From assembly GCF_003014735.1 (NCBI RefSeq), contig NZ_PYAX01000004.1, positions 124,001 to 188,000 on the forward strand: 64,000 nucleotides of DNA, written 5' to 3'. The stretch is from Saccharothrix carnea (GTDB lineage Bacteria; Actinomycetota; Actinomycetes; Mycobacteriales; Pseudonocardiaceae). Below are positions 1 to 12,194 of this stretch, piece after piece. The notes under the pieces were generated by a model that did not search any database, was not told where the DNA came from, and saw only the letters and a list, made by a program, of their open reading frames with translations. How positions within the stretch are numbered: position 1 is the first letter of the stretch; the number at the start of each line of letters is the position of its first letter. A program made the position numbers and the translations under genes.

Positions 1-1714
<1,714 letters not shown>

Positions 1715-1718
<4 letters not shown>

Positions 1719-4700
1719 CGCTGCTTCCTCCCGGCACCATCGGTGTCGGCGAACATGGTCATCAGCTCGGCGTCGCCGATCTCCTCCAGGACGTCCTGGA
1801 GCGACTGGTCGACACCCCCCGCGTCCGCGGTGCTCCGCGCCGCACCCGACTCGGCCGCGATCCGCTCGTCGATGTAGCCGGCGAGGCTGGTCACGGTCGC
1901 GTAGGAGTACAGGTCGGCGATGTCGATCCGGCCGGGGTAGACGTCCTCGACCTTCTGCAGCAGCTGCGCCGTCATCAGCGAGTTGCCGCCCAGGTCCTGG
2001 AAGCTGGCGTGGGCGTCGACCTCCGCCAGGCCGAGGACCGCGCCGTAGACCGCGCCGATCCTCAGCTGGGTCTCGTCCGGGTCGGACAGGCCGAGGAGGC
2101 GGACCTCGGTCACCTCGCCACCGGTGGACGCACCGCCCGCACCGGCCCGCGCGACGGCGTCGGCGACGTCGTCTTCGAGCAGGAACGGCATCTCGTCCAG
2201 GCGTTCCCGCAGCACACCCAGGTCGAACCGGGACGGGATGACCCCGTCGGCCGGGTCGCGCAGGAAGTGGCTCAACCAGGCCACGCCGTCCTTGACGGTG
2301 AGCGCGCGGAACGGCGAGTCGCCGTCGCCGACCCCGTACTGCACCGCCATGCCGACCTCGGCCCACGTCGGCCAGTTGACCGACAGCGCGCGCACGCCCT
2401 CGGTCCGCGCCCGCGCGGCCAGCGAGTCCATGAACGCGTTGGCGCTGCAGTAGTCGCCCTGCCCCTGCCCGCCGGTGACCGCGGTGATCGAGGAGAAGAA
2501 CACCAGGAAGGCGCCCGGGTGCTCCTTCACCAGCTCCACCAGGGCGACGCTGCCGTCGACCTTCGGTGCCAGCACGGCGTCGAACACCGGCCGCGGCTTG
2601 TTGGCCAGGAACCCGTCGCCCGCCACGCCCGCCGCGTGGACGACGCCGCCGAGCGCGACCGACTCCTCCCGCAGGCGGGCGGCCAGCCCGCGCACGTCGT
2701 CTTCCCGCGACACGTCGCACACGACGTACTCGGCGCCGGCGATCTCCCGGACGCGCCGCGCGGTCTCGTCGTCCAGGGTCCGGCGGCCCAGCAGGATGAT
2801 CCGCTCGGCGCCCTCGCGGGCCATCTCCTCGGCGACGCTGAGCCCCAGGCCGCCGGCACCGCCGGTGACCACGAACGTCCCGCCCGCGTACAGCGGCTCG
2901 CCCGCCTCGGCGCCGGACTCCTCTGGGGTGGCCTCGGCGTACCGCAGGCGCCGCAGGTAGGTCTCCGAGCCGCGGATGGCCCGCAGCACACCGCCCGCGC
3001 CGCTGAGGGCCTCCTTGAGCAGGAAGCCCGGCTCCGCGTCGGCCCGCGCGTCGACCACGTCCACCTGCAGGTGCCGGTGCTCCTGCCCGACGACCTGCGC
3101 GAGCGCCTCGGTGGCGGCGGAGTGCGGGTCGGTGGCGCCGTCGCCCGGCACGACCTGCCAGGCGTCCTTGCCCAGGACCTTCAGGCCGTGCGCGAGCTTG
3201 ACCCGGTGCGACACGAACGCGCGGTACAGCTCGAACAGCGCGTCCACGCCGCCCGCCCGCCGCCGCGCGTGGGTGAGTTCGTCGTCGGCGGTGAAGTCGG
3301 TCGCGAACAGCACGCCCTCGACCGCCTCCTGCCGCAGCCGTTCGGCCAGCAGCGCCGCGCCGTCCTCGTCCAGGGCGAACACGTCCCGGCCGGTGTCGGT
3401 CCGCTCGCTTACGTAGCACGGCACGACCCGGTGCCCGAGCGCCTCGACCTCGGCGACGAGCCGCCTGCCCGCCGCGTTGTCCAGCACCACCGGCGCCCAC
3501 ACCGCGGGTTCGACCGCCGCCTCCGGCCGGGGCACCGCCAGCCACTCGACCTCCAGGTACCGGCGCGGTCCCGTCAGGCTGAACCGCCGCCAGTCCACCT
3601 TCTTCACGGTGTAGTCGGTGATCCGCGCGAACGGCACCCCGTCGACGTCGACCAGGTCCACGTCGTAGGTGATCGTCTCGCCGTCGCGGCTGTCGTCGCG
3701 GACCGTGCGGATCCGCGCGTAGCACGTCTCCGGCATCGGCCGGTGCAGCACGAAGCTCTTGTACAGGTACGGCAGGAACGTCTCGCCGCTGTTCTGCGAG
3801 ATCAGGTTCACCGCGTTGTCGAGCTTGGCCGGGTGCAGCCCGAAGGTGTCGCCCGGCACGCCCTCCGGCAGCCGCAGCAGGGTCAGCGCGCCGGTCTCCT
3901 GCTTCCACACCGCGCGGACGTTGTCCCAGCGCGGGCCGAACTGGAACACGCCGGTGTCGGTCTCGGTGGGGTACGGGTCGGTCACCTCGATCGCGGCGGC
4001 CTTGAGGCCGTCGACGTCGACGGCGTCCAACGGGGCAACGTCACGCAGAGGGCTGATCCGGCCCTCGACATGCGTGACCCACTCCCCGGCCTGCGCACTG
4101 GCCACCTGGAACGAGTAACCGCGCTCGACCCGGTCCAGCCGGGTGCGCACGGTCGCCTCCTCCCCCTCCTCCACGGCGAGGGGCACGAGGAAGAACACGT
4201 TCTCGAACCGCATGCTCTGCGTGTTCTCCAGCGCGGCCAGCGCGGCCCGCGCCATCTCCAGGTAGGTCGTGCCCGGCACCACCGGCTTGTGGTCGATCCG
4301 GTGGTCGGAGAGCACCCAGTGCCGGTCGACCGACAGCTTGTTCTCGAACACGATCCCGCCGTCCGAGCGGCTGACCTCCGTGCCCAGCAGCGGGTTCGGC
4401 TCGGCGGTGGCGAAGCCGCGCACGCTGGTCTTCATGGGCTTGGCCCAGTGCCGGATCCGCTCGAACGGGTAGGTGGGCAGCGGCACCCGCCGCCGCGGCT
4501 CGTCGGCGTAGAACTCCGCGAACTCGACCCGGGCGCCGCGGACGTAGGCGTTCGCCAGCTCGGTGAGGGCGGAGTGCTCGCCCCGCGCGCGGTACTCGGC
4601 GAGCTTGGCGTTGGCGGTGTCGGACAGCCGCTTGCCGATCTGGGCGGTGATGTCGCCGGGACGCAGGTCGCCCCGCTTGTCGCTGACGACGGCGTGCACG

Positions 4701-6403
4701 CCGTGGAAGATTCCGCGCTGCTCGTCGGTGCCTAGGCCGCGTTCCCGGAGCCGGTCGATCGACTCGGCCAGCTGCTCCTTCGTCGCCGCGACGATCATCA
4801 CCCGGTGCTCGTGGTGGCCGCGGCCGATGTTGGAGGTGTAGCAGATGTCGGCGAGCGACCACGGGCTGTCCGCCAGCACGGCCGCGTACCCGTCCAGCAG
4901 CCCGGTCAGGGCCGCCTCGGTCTTGGCGCTGACGGTGAAGCAGTAGCGCTCCCGCAGCTGCGGCTCGGCGCGGTAGCGGGGCGCCTCCTCCAGCACCATG
5001 TGGCAGTTCGTGCGGATGAAGCCGAACGAGCTGATCCCGGCCCGCCGCGGCTCGCCGCCGGTCTCCCACGGCACGAGCCGGTCGTTGACGTACAGCGGGC
5101 TGTCGGTGAAGTCGATGTACGGGTTGGGCACGTCGAAGTTCACCGACGGCGCCAGCAGGCCGGACTCCAGCGACTTCACGACCTTGGCCAGCGACGCCGA
5201 CCCGGACGCGGCCACCAGGTGGCCCATCGTGGTCTTGAGCGAGCCGATGCCGCAGAACTGCTTGCGGTCGGTGTGCCGGCGGAACGCGTTGGACAGGCCC
5301 TTGACCTCGATCGGGTCGCCGAGCACCGTCCCCGTGCCGTGCGCCTCCACGTACGTGATCGTCTCGGGCTCCACGTCGGCCTTGGCCCAGGCGTCGAGGA
5401 TGACCCGCTCCTGCATCAGCGCGTTGGGCGCGGTGATGCTGTTGGAGGTGCCGTCGTTGTTGATCGCGGAGGCCTTGATGACGGCGCGCACGTGGTCGCG
5501 GTCGGCCAGCGCCTTCTTCAGCGGCTTGAGCAGCACGATGCCCGCGCCCTCGCCCCACAGCGTGCCGTTCGCGCGGGCGTCGAAGGTGCGCACGCTGTCG
5601 TCGCCCGACACGACGCTGTCCATCGTCGCGCCGGACAGGAAGCTGGTCTTCGGCTCGCCGCCCGAGGACAGGTTGATACCGCCCGCCAACGCCATGTCGC
5701 ACTCGCCCAGCAGCAGCGACTGGATGGCCTGGTGCACGCTGACGCTGCCCGCGGAGCACGCGGTGTCGGTCATGATGCACGGGCCCTTGAGGTCGAGCAC
5801 GTAGGAGATGCGGCTGGCGACCATGCCCTCCCACGAGCCGGACAGCTGCATCGGGTGCCGCTCGGAGAACATCCGGTAGTACGAGTAGTTCGACTGGTCG
5901 CGGCCGAGGAACACACCGGTCCGCGACCCGACCGCGCTCTCGCCGCCGTAGCCCGCGTTCTCCAGCGCCTCGTACGCCACTTCGAGCGCGATGCGCTGGT
6001 TCGGGTCCATGTAGTCGGCTTCGAGCGGGGGGATGCCGAAGAAGCGCGAGTCGAAGTGGTCGATCCGGTCCAGGTAGCCGCTCACCGAGTAGAGCCGGTC
6101 CAGGTCGGCCTCGTCCACCGGACGGCCCAGCAGGACCTCCGCGTAGTACGGGTTGCGGAGGATGTCGTACATGTCCTCCTTGCGCGACTGCGGGTAGTCG
6201 CGGATGCAGTCCCGGCCGACCTTGAGGAACTCCCAGAACTGGTCGACGTTCGTGGCCTCGGCGAACCGACCGGCCAGGCCGATCACCGCGATGTCCTCGT
6301 GCAGGTTGGCTTCGGACAGTTCGAGCAGCAGCCTCTTGGTGCGGTCGCGGTCGATCTGCTTGTTGACGAATTGCTCGAGGATGAAATCCTTCACGCTGTC
6401 CAT
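1715..6403 (-). CDS. AT-less polyketide synthase, KS-DH-KR-ACP module
   Basis: This 1562-residue protein is one complete extension module without an acyltransferase. The order is docking helix (1-35), KS (about 36-470, Cys216 in DTACSAGS, EAHGTGT, TTMGHL), a trans-AT-type linker ending at LPTYPFERIRHW, DH, KR (TGGAGGLG cofactor loop; S-Y-N residues in SSITAV and GDYCSAN), ACP (LGGNSL) and a C-terminal docking tail. In the DH the first motif is DHRIDHKPVVPG, so the usual Gly of HxxxGxxxxP is His. The Asp motif is LDNAVN, with Asn where Gln or His is common. It should add a malonyl unit supplied in trans and reduce it to a hydroxyl or alkene. It overlaps the upstream PKS gene by 13 bp. Confidence 0.93.
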
Positions 6404-9400
6404 CTGGTGTCCGTTTCCTCGAGAAGACCCTGCCTGTCTTCGACCGTGATCGCGCCCTGCTCCAGCAGGTCCAACAGCTTGTCGATGTCGCCCTCGTCGG
6501 CCTTGGCGGCGGGCGGCGGGTCCCCGGCGGCCGGTTCTTCGACGTGCAGCTTGGCCTTGAGGCAGGCCACCTGGGCGGCGACGGTGGTGTAGCGGAAGAG
6601 GTCCGTGATGTCCATCAGGCCCGGGTAGCGCTCGTCGTAGAGCTTGAGCACCTGCGCGGTCAGCAGCGAGTTGCCGCCCAGGTCGCCGAACTCCTCGTGC
6701 GCGTCCAGCACGTCGAGGTCGAGCGCTTCCGCCCAGATCGCCGCGACTCCCCGTTCGAGGTCGCCGACGTCGTCCAGGCCGTGCAGCTCGACGGCACGCC
6801 CACCGGCGCCCCGGTCGGCCTCGCGCGGCGCCTGCCGGACCGGCTTGCGCATCCGGCCGGGCATGACCACCGGCACGGCGTCATCGGACGTCATCAGCGC
6901 GTCGAGCAGGTCCACCGCCTCGGCGGTGTCCAGCGGCGGGAACAGCTCGTCCTCGTCGGCCGCGCCCATGCGCTCGGCGATCCCGGTCTCGCGCCACGCG
7001 GGCCACTGGACGCTCAGCCCCGGCAGTCGCGCGCGGTCGCGGTGCTGGGCCAGGCTGTCCAGCACCAGGTTCGCCGCGGTGTAGTCGGTCTGGCCCTGGT
7101 TGAGCAGCAGCCCGGCGATGCTGGAGAACGCCACGAAGTAGTCCGGCTCGTCCACCAGCGTGGCCTCGTGCAGGTGCACACCGCCCAAAGCCTTGGGCCG
7201 GTACACCTTCATGAACCCGTCGAAGTCCTTCGTGTACAGGAACCCGACACCGGGGCGCCCGGCGAGGTGCAGGACGCCGGAGATCCGGCCGTGCCGCTCG
7301 CGCACGTCGCGCACGGTCCGCTCGACCGCGTCCCCGTCGCCCAGGTCGAGCCGGACGACCTCGAACACGTCCAGGTCGCGCTCGAACTCCGCCCAGTCCG
7401 CCCGCGTGCCGTCCGCGGTGTCGGAGCCGAGCAGGACGAGCTTGCGCACACCGCGCGCCACCAGGTGCCGCGCCACGGCGGTGCCCAGGTCGCCGGTGCC
7501 GCCCGACACGAGCGTCACGCCGTCGCCGGGCAGCGGTGCCCGTTCGGCGCCCCGCAGCGGGATCGGGTGCCGCTTCACGTGCGGCTCGTGCGGCTGCCCG
7601 TCCCGGTAGAGCAGGAACGGCGGCCGGTCGGCGCCGGTGGCCTCGGCCACCAGCAGCGCCGGTCCGGTGTGCTCGTCGCTGTCGACGCACCGGATGCCGA
7701 GGGCCTTGTACTCCAGCGCCGCGACGCGCATCAGGCCCAGCACACCGGCCTGGCCGGGGTGCAGCGCGGTCTCGTCACCGGTGACCGCGAGCGCGTTGTG
7801 CGTCAGCACCAGCAGGCCGTCCGCGAACGCGAACTGCCGGTCGGAGATGAGCTTGAGCAGGCCCAGGGCCCGCTCGACCGGCTCGGTCGTGGCTTCGGCG
7901 AGCGAGGCGTCCCGGTCGGGCAGGCAGGCCAGCACGCCGAAGGCGAACTCACGGCGCTCGTCGGCGACCGCGTCCTCGGCGCTCGACACCACGACGCAGT
8001 CGTAGCCGGAGGCTTCGAGAGCGCCGCGCACACCGTGGAACGCGGTGCCGAAGTCACCGCAGAGCAGGACGGTCCCGTTGCCCTGACGCGGTGTCGCCGG
8101 AGCGACGCGCCGGTAGGCCTGGACGTACCCGTACTCGCCCGGCCCCTGCACGTTCACGTCGTCCGCCGACTTGATGCAGTAGTTGTCCACCGTCAGCAGC
8201 ACCCGGCCGGTCGGGTCGACCACCGTCACGTCGAACGCGTACAGCGCGCCGTCCACCGACTCGGGCCGCTTGCGGAAGTGGGCCAGCACGCGGGCGGGCA
8301 GCGAGTCGCGGACCGTCAGCACGCCGTAGGAGAACGGCAGGTACAGCCGCTCCTGGTCGTAGACGTTGCTGGGCGCGTTGATCACGGTGTCGAACAGGGA
8401 GGGGTGCAGGACGTAGTCCGCCAGCTCCGACCGGTACCGCGCGGGCAGCTCGAACTCGTACAGCAGCTCGGTCGACTCGCCGTCCGCGTGCCCGTCGCCC
8501 AGCGTCCCGGTCCAGCGGTCGCTGACGTCCAGGCCCTTGGCGTGGTCGGAGCCCTCGGGCTCTTCGAGCTCGCGGTCCAACCGCCGCCGCAGGTCGTCGA
8601 CGTCGAGCGGCGCGACCGCCTCGGCGACCGTGCCGCGGACCAGTTCGGCCCGCGCGTTGCGCACCCAGCCACCCTCGGCGTCCCGGCTGGCGATGGTGAC
8701 GGCGGTGACGTCGTCCTCGGTCTCGAAGATGACGTGCACCTCCTTGACCTCGCCGTCGGCGACCGCGAGCGGCGCGGCGAACAGCACGTCGCGCAGCGTC
8801 ACGTCCGACCCGGCCAGGCCGAGCCGGCGGGCCGACGTCACGACCATCTCCACCAGCCCGGTGCCGGGCAGCACGCTGACACCGTGGATGCGGTGCTCGG
8901 CCAGCTCCCAGAAGTGCTCCGGGTCGAGCCGGCACACGACGGTGTCGCGGTCGAGCGAGCGCACCACCTCGGCGCCGTCGACCAGTCCCCGCCTGCCCTG
9001 CTCGGCGGGCTCGACCCAGCACCGGGACCGCTCGAACGGGTAGGTGGGCAGCGACGTCCGCCGGGCGCCCCCGGGCGCGGCCCGCCGCCAGTCGACGTCG
9101 GCGCCGCGGGTGTAGAGCGCGGCCAACCGGCGCAGTGCGGCACGGTCGGCCTCCGGGGCGACCACGGACGCGGCCTCCCGGTCCAGCTCGTCGCGCTCGG
9201 CGTGGCTGAGGTCGTGCGGCTCGCGCTTGTCGCCGTCGTCCAGCACCAGCCGGAACGAGCCCCGGCTCACGTCCGGGTTCGCGGCGGCGCCGTCCTCGAT
9301 GAACTGCGCGAGCAGCGCGTCGAGTTCCGCGCGGCTCTCGAAGACGAACGCGGCGCGCACGCCGTGGTGCAGCCGGCCGACCGACGCGGTGAACGCGAGG

Positions 9401-10950
9401 TCGGCGAGGTCGACCTCGTGGCGGGCCAGGAAGTCGCGGTAGCGCTCGGCGAGCCGGACCAGCCCCTGGGCGTTCTGGGCGCTCAGCGGCAGCAGCGAGC
9501 ACGACACCTCGGCGCGTTCCCGGGCCGGCGGGGCGTCCGCGCTGCGCAGCACGAGGTGGCAGTTCGTCCCGCTCAGCCCGAAGCTGTTGATCCCGGCGTA
9601 CAACGTCTCCCGGTCGTCGTCCGACCAGGGCACGGTCCGGTCGTTGACGAACACCGGGGTCTGCGCGAACGCGATGTTCTGGTTGGGCTCCTCGAAGTTG
9701 AGGCTCGCCGGCAGGACGCGGTGCTTGAGCGACAGCACGAGCTTGGCCAGACCCGCCAGGCCGGACGCGTTGTCCATGTGGCCGATGTTGGTCTTGACCG
9801 TGCCGATGCCGCAGAACTGCTTGCGCGCCGTCTGCCGGGAGAACGCCCGCTCGATGCCGCTGACCTCGACCGGGTCACCGAGCCGCGTGGCGGTGCCGTG
9901 CGCCTCGATGAAGCTGATCTGCTCGGCCCTGACCCCGGCGTCGGCGAGGGCCTCGGTGATGAGGTCCGCCTGCGCGTCGGCGTTGGGCGCGGTGATGCCG
10001 TTGGACGCGCCGTCCTGGTTGACCGCGCCGCCCACGATGACGGCGTGCACGTTGTCGCCGTCGCGCCGCGCCCGTTCCAAAGACTTGAGCACGAACACGA
10101 CGCAACCCTCGGCGGTGCTGGTGCCGTCACCGCGCCGGTCGAACGTCCGGGTGCGGCGGTCGCCCGCCAGCGTGTCCTGGATGTCCTTGATGCCGATGCC
10201 GGACTCGTCGTCGGCGTCGACCGGGAGCAGGTCTGTCTTCACCGCGCCGACGATCGCCATCGAGCACTCGCCGTTCTGGATCGCGCGGTAGGCCGTGTAG
10301 GCGGCCACCAGGCCCGACGAGCAGGCCGTGTCGACCAGCAGCGACGGTCCGCGCAGGTCCAGCAGGTAGGCGATCCGGCTGGCGATCATCGACCGGATGT
10401 TGCCCGCGACGGCGATCTCGGGTGCGCCGGGGTCGACCGCGGCGATCATCGCCCGGTAGTCCTCGCCGAAGTCCGCCGACATGCCCGCGTAGACGCCGAC
10501 CTTGCCGCCGCCGATGTCCTTGTTCAGGTAGCCGGCGTCCTCGAGCGCGGCCCAGGCGGTCTCCAGGAAGATCCGCTGGTTCGGGTCGATGGACTTGGCC
10601 TCCTGCCGGGACAGCGAGAAGAACCGGTAGTCGAACTCGGACACGCTGGGCAGGCGGGTGCCGCCGGAGTAGCGCTCGGCCGCGATCGGCAGCCGCACGC
10701 CGCGTGCGGCGAGGTAGGCGTCCACGTCGGCGCGTCGTTCGTCCGACAGGTCGCGGTACCCCTCCTCGCCGCGCAGCAGGCTCGACCAGAACCGGTCGAG
10801 GTCCTCCGCCTCGCCGACCCGGCCGCTCATCCCGATGATGGCGACGGGTTCGGCCTTCTTCCGCGGGCTGGAGTGCGTGACGCGGACACCGGAGTCGTCG
10901 TCCGGCGGTCCGGTCAGGTCCAGGTCGTCAAGACCGAGCAGGGAGGTCAT
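6391..10950 (-). CDS. AT-less polyketide synthase, KS-DH-KR-ACP module
   Basis: This 1519-residue single module lacks an acyltransferase. KS: Cys210 in DTACSSGL, EAHGTATRLGDP (HGTAT instead of HGTGT) and KTNIGHM. The linker ends with LPTYPFERSRCW. The DH carries a canonical first motif (HRIHGVSVLP) and the Asp motif in LHPSLFDTVIN. The KR has SGGTGDLG with the catalytic Ser and Tyr in SSIAGLLLNQGQTDY. The ACP serine is in LGGNSLLT. Docking segments lie at both ends. The expected output is a reduced, dehydrated two-carbon extension (alkene). The start ATG overlaps the stop of the discrete acyltransferase gene by 4 bp, so AT and PKS modules are made together. Confidence 0.93.
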   Translation of the reverse strand: MTSLLGLDDLDLTGPPDDDSGVRVTHSSPRKKAEPVAIIGMSGRVGEAEDLDRFWSSLLRGEEGYRDLSDERRADVDAYLAARGVRLPIAAERYSGGTRLPSVSEFDYRFFSLSRQEAKSIDPNQRIFLETAWAALEDAGYLNKDIGGGKVGVYAGMSADFGEDYRAMIAAVDPGAPEIAVAGNIRSMIASRIAYLLDLRGPSLLVDTACSSGLVAAYTAYRAIQNGECSMAIVGAVKTDLLPVDADDESGIGIKDIQDTLAGDRRTRTFDRRGDGTSTAEGCVVFVLKSLERARRDGDNVHAVIVGGAVNQDGASNGITAPNADAQADLITEALADAGVRAEQISFIEAHGTATRLGDPVEVSGIERAFSRQTARKQFCGIGTVKTNIGHMDNASGLAGLAKLVLSLKHRVLPASLNFEEPNQNIAFAQTPVFVNDRTVPWSDDDRETLYAGINSFGLSGTNCHLVLRSADAPPARERAEVSCSLLPLSAQNAQGLVRLAERYRDFLARHEVDLADLAFTASVGRLHHGVRAAFVFESRAELDALLAQFIEDGAAANPDVSRGSFRLVLDDGDKREPHDLSHAERDELDREAASVVAPEADRAALRRLAALYTRGADVDWRRAAPGGARRTSLPTYPFERSRCWVEPAEQGRRGLVDGAEVVRSLDRDTVVCRLDPEHFWELAEHRIHGVSVLPGTGLVEMVVTSARRLGLAGSDVTLRDVLFAAPLAVADGEVKEVHVIFETEDDVTAVTIASRDAEGGWVRNARAELVRGTVAEAVAPLDVDDLRRRLDRELEEPEGSDHAKGLDVSDRWTGTLGDGHADGESTELLYEFELPARYRSELADYVLHPSLFDTVINAPSNVYDQERLYLPFSYGVLTVRDSLPARVLAHFRKRPESVDGALYAFDVTVVDPTGRVLLTVDNYCIKSADDVNVQGPGEYGYVQAYRRVAPATPRQGNGTVLLCGDFGTAFHGVRGALEASGYDCVVVSSAEDAVADERREFAFGVLACLPDRDASLAEATTEPVERALGLLKLISDRQFAFADGLLVLTHNALAVTGDETALHPGQAGVLGLMRVAALEYKALGIRCVDSDEHTGPALLVAEATGADRPPFLLYRDGQPHEPHVKRHPIPLRGAERAPLPGDGVTLVSGGTGDLGTAVARHLVARGVRKLVLLGSDTADGTRADWAEFERDLDVFEVVRLDLGDGDAVERTVRDVRERHGRISGVLHLAGRPGVGFLYTKDFDGFMKVYRPKALGGVHLHEATLVDEPDYFVAFSSIAGLLLNQGQTDYTAANLVLDSLAQHRDRARLPGLSVQWPAWRETGIAERMGAADEDELFPPLDTAEAVDLLDALMTSDDAVPVVMPGRMRKPVRQAPREADRGAGGRAVELHGLDDVGDLERGVAAIWAEALDLDVLDAHEEFGDLGGNSLLTAQVLKLYDERYPGLMDITDLFRYTTVAAQVACLKAKLHVEEPAAGDPPPAAKADEGDIDKLLDLLEQGAITVEDRQGLLEETDTRWTA

Positions 10951-12194
10951 GTGGCGAGCGCCCCCGCGATCGTCCGGAGGCCGACGTCACCCGTGCGCCG
11001 CAGGATCGACTCGACGCGGTCGAGCTGCTCGTCCTCGGGGACCCGCTTGGTCCTCATGATGGTGAGCAGCAGGTCCAGCGCGGTCTGCTTCTGCTCGTCG
11101 GTGAGCGCCTCGGGGTCGAGCTTGGCCAGTTCCTGGAGCTTGCGGTAGGACGCCACGACGCCTTCGTCGTACTCCTCGGCGTCGAAGTTGCGGTTCCGCG
11201 TGGCCGCGGCGGCACCCAGGAACAGCCCGACCAGCCCCGGCTCGCGCTTCTTCAGCTCCACGAGCTGGTCGAGCACCGCGTGGACCTGCTCCGGCTCCTC
11301 GTCCAGGCTGTAGACCTCGCCCGAGCCGACGGCGCCGGTGAGCATCTTCTTGAGCACCTGCTTGGGCCCGACCTCGATCCACACCGCGGCCTTGCGCTCC
11401 ACCAGGGACGACACGATGGCGCTCCAGCGCACCGGGCTGGTCAGCTGGACGGCCAGCGCCTCCCGGATCGCCTCGGGGCTCTCGTACACCTCGCCGGTGA
11501 CGTTGCTGTAGACCGGCACGGCGGGCTCGGCGAACTCGACCGCGTCCAGCGCCTTGGTGTACTCCGGCAGCGCGTTCGCCATGAACGTGCTGTGGAACGC
11601 GCCGGCCACGTTGAGCTTGACCACCTTCGCCCCGCGGTCCTCCAGGTGGGCGGTCATGCCCTTCAGGTCGTCCACCGTGCCCGACAGCACGGTCTGCGTC
11701 TCGGCGTTGTAGTTGGCGACCTGCACGGTGTGGCCGGCGGAGTTGAAGTCCTCGACGCACTTCTCCACGTCGGTGACCGGCATCCGCACCGCGGCGATCA
11801 TGCCCGTGCCGCCCTCGGCGACGCAGCTCTCCATCGCCTCGCCGCGCACCTTCACCAGGCGCACCGCGTCCTCGAACGACAGCGCGCCCGCCGCGGCCAG
11901 CGCGGTGATCTCACCGAGGCTGTGCCCGGTCATGGACGACACCGGGATCTTGCGACCCTCGGTCATCACCTCGTACATCGCGTAGCTGAGCACCAGCAGC
12001 GACACCTGGGCGTACCTGGTCCTGGTGACCTCGGCGGGAGGCGCGGTGAAGCACAGGTCGGCCAGCGAGTAGCCGACGATGTCCGAAGCCTGCGCGAAGC
12101 GGTCCCGGACGCTCTCGTGCCCGTCGAACCACTTCTTGCCCATGCCCGCGAACTGGGAGCCCTGCCCCGGGAACACGATCACGAGATCCTTCAT
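10947..12194 (-). CDS. Discrete (trans-acting) malonyl-type acyltransferase
   Basis: This 415-residue FabD-like acyltransferase has the FPGQGSQ start motif, the nucleophile elbow GHSLGE and the AFHS specificity motif, which in this family goes with malonyl-CoA. It is the obvious supplier of extender units to the AT-less PKS modules just downstream. The AT fold ends near residue 290. Beyond it is an extra, mostly helical and charged C-terminal region of about 115 residues with no motif I recognise, which could be a docking or oligomerisation part. The gene overlaps its neighbours on both sides by 4 bp. Loading of the hydroxymalonyl-type ACP by this AT, rather than by the in-line AT of the hybrid protein, cannot be excluded. 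Confidence 0.92.
   Translation of the reverse strand: MKDLVIVFPGQGSQFAGMGKKWFDGHESVRDRFAQASDIVGYSLADLCFTAPPAEVTRTRYAQVSLLVLSYAMYEVMTEGRKIPVSSMTGHSLGEITALAAAGALSFEDAVRLVKVRGEAMESCVAEGGTGMIAAVRMPVTDVEKCVEDFNSAGHTVQVANYNAETQTVLSGTVDDLKGMTAHLEDRGAKVVKLNVAGAFHSTFMANALPEYTKALDAVEFAEPAVPVYSNVTGEVYESPEAIREALAVQLTSPVRWSAIVSSLVERKAAVWIEVGPKQVLKKMLTGAVGSGEVYSLDEEPEQVHAVLDQLVELKKREPGLVGLFLGAAAATRNRNFDAEEYDEGVVASYRKLQELAKLDPEALTDEQKQTALDLLLTIMRTKRVPEDEQLDRVESILRRTGDVGLRTIAGALAT

Noticed and set aside
2009-11148. Very long open frames on the plus strand opposite the PKS genes
   Set aside because: They are antisense shadows produced by GC-rich codon bias; their residues (Arg, Val, Gly, His-rich) match no family and the minus-strand frames carry complete PKS motifs.
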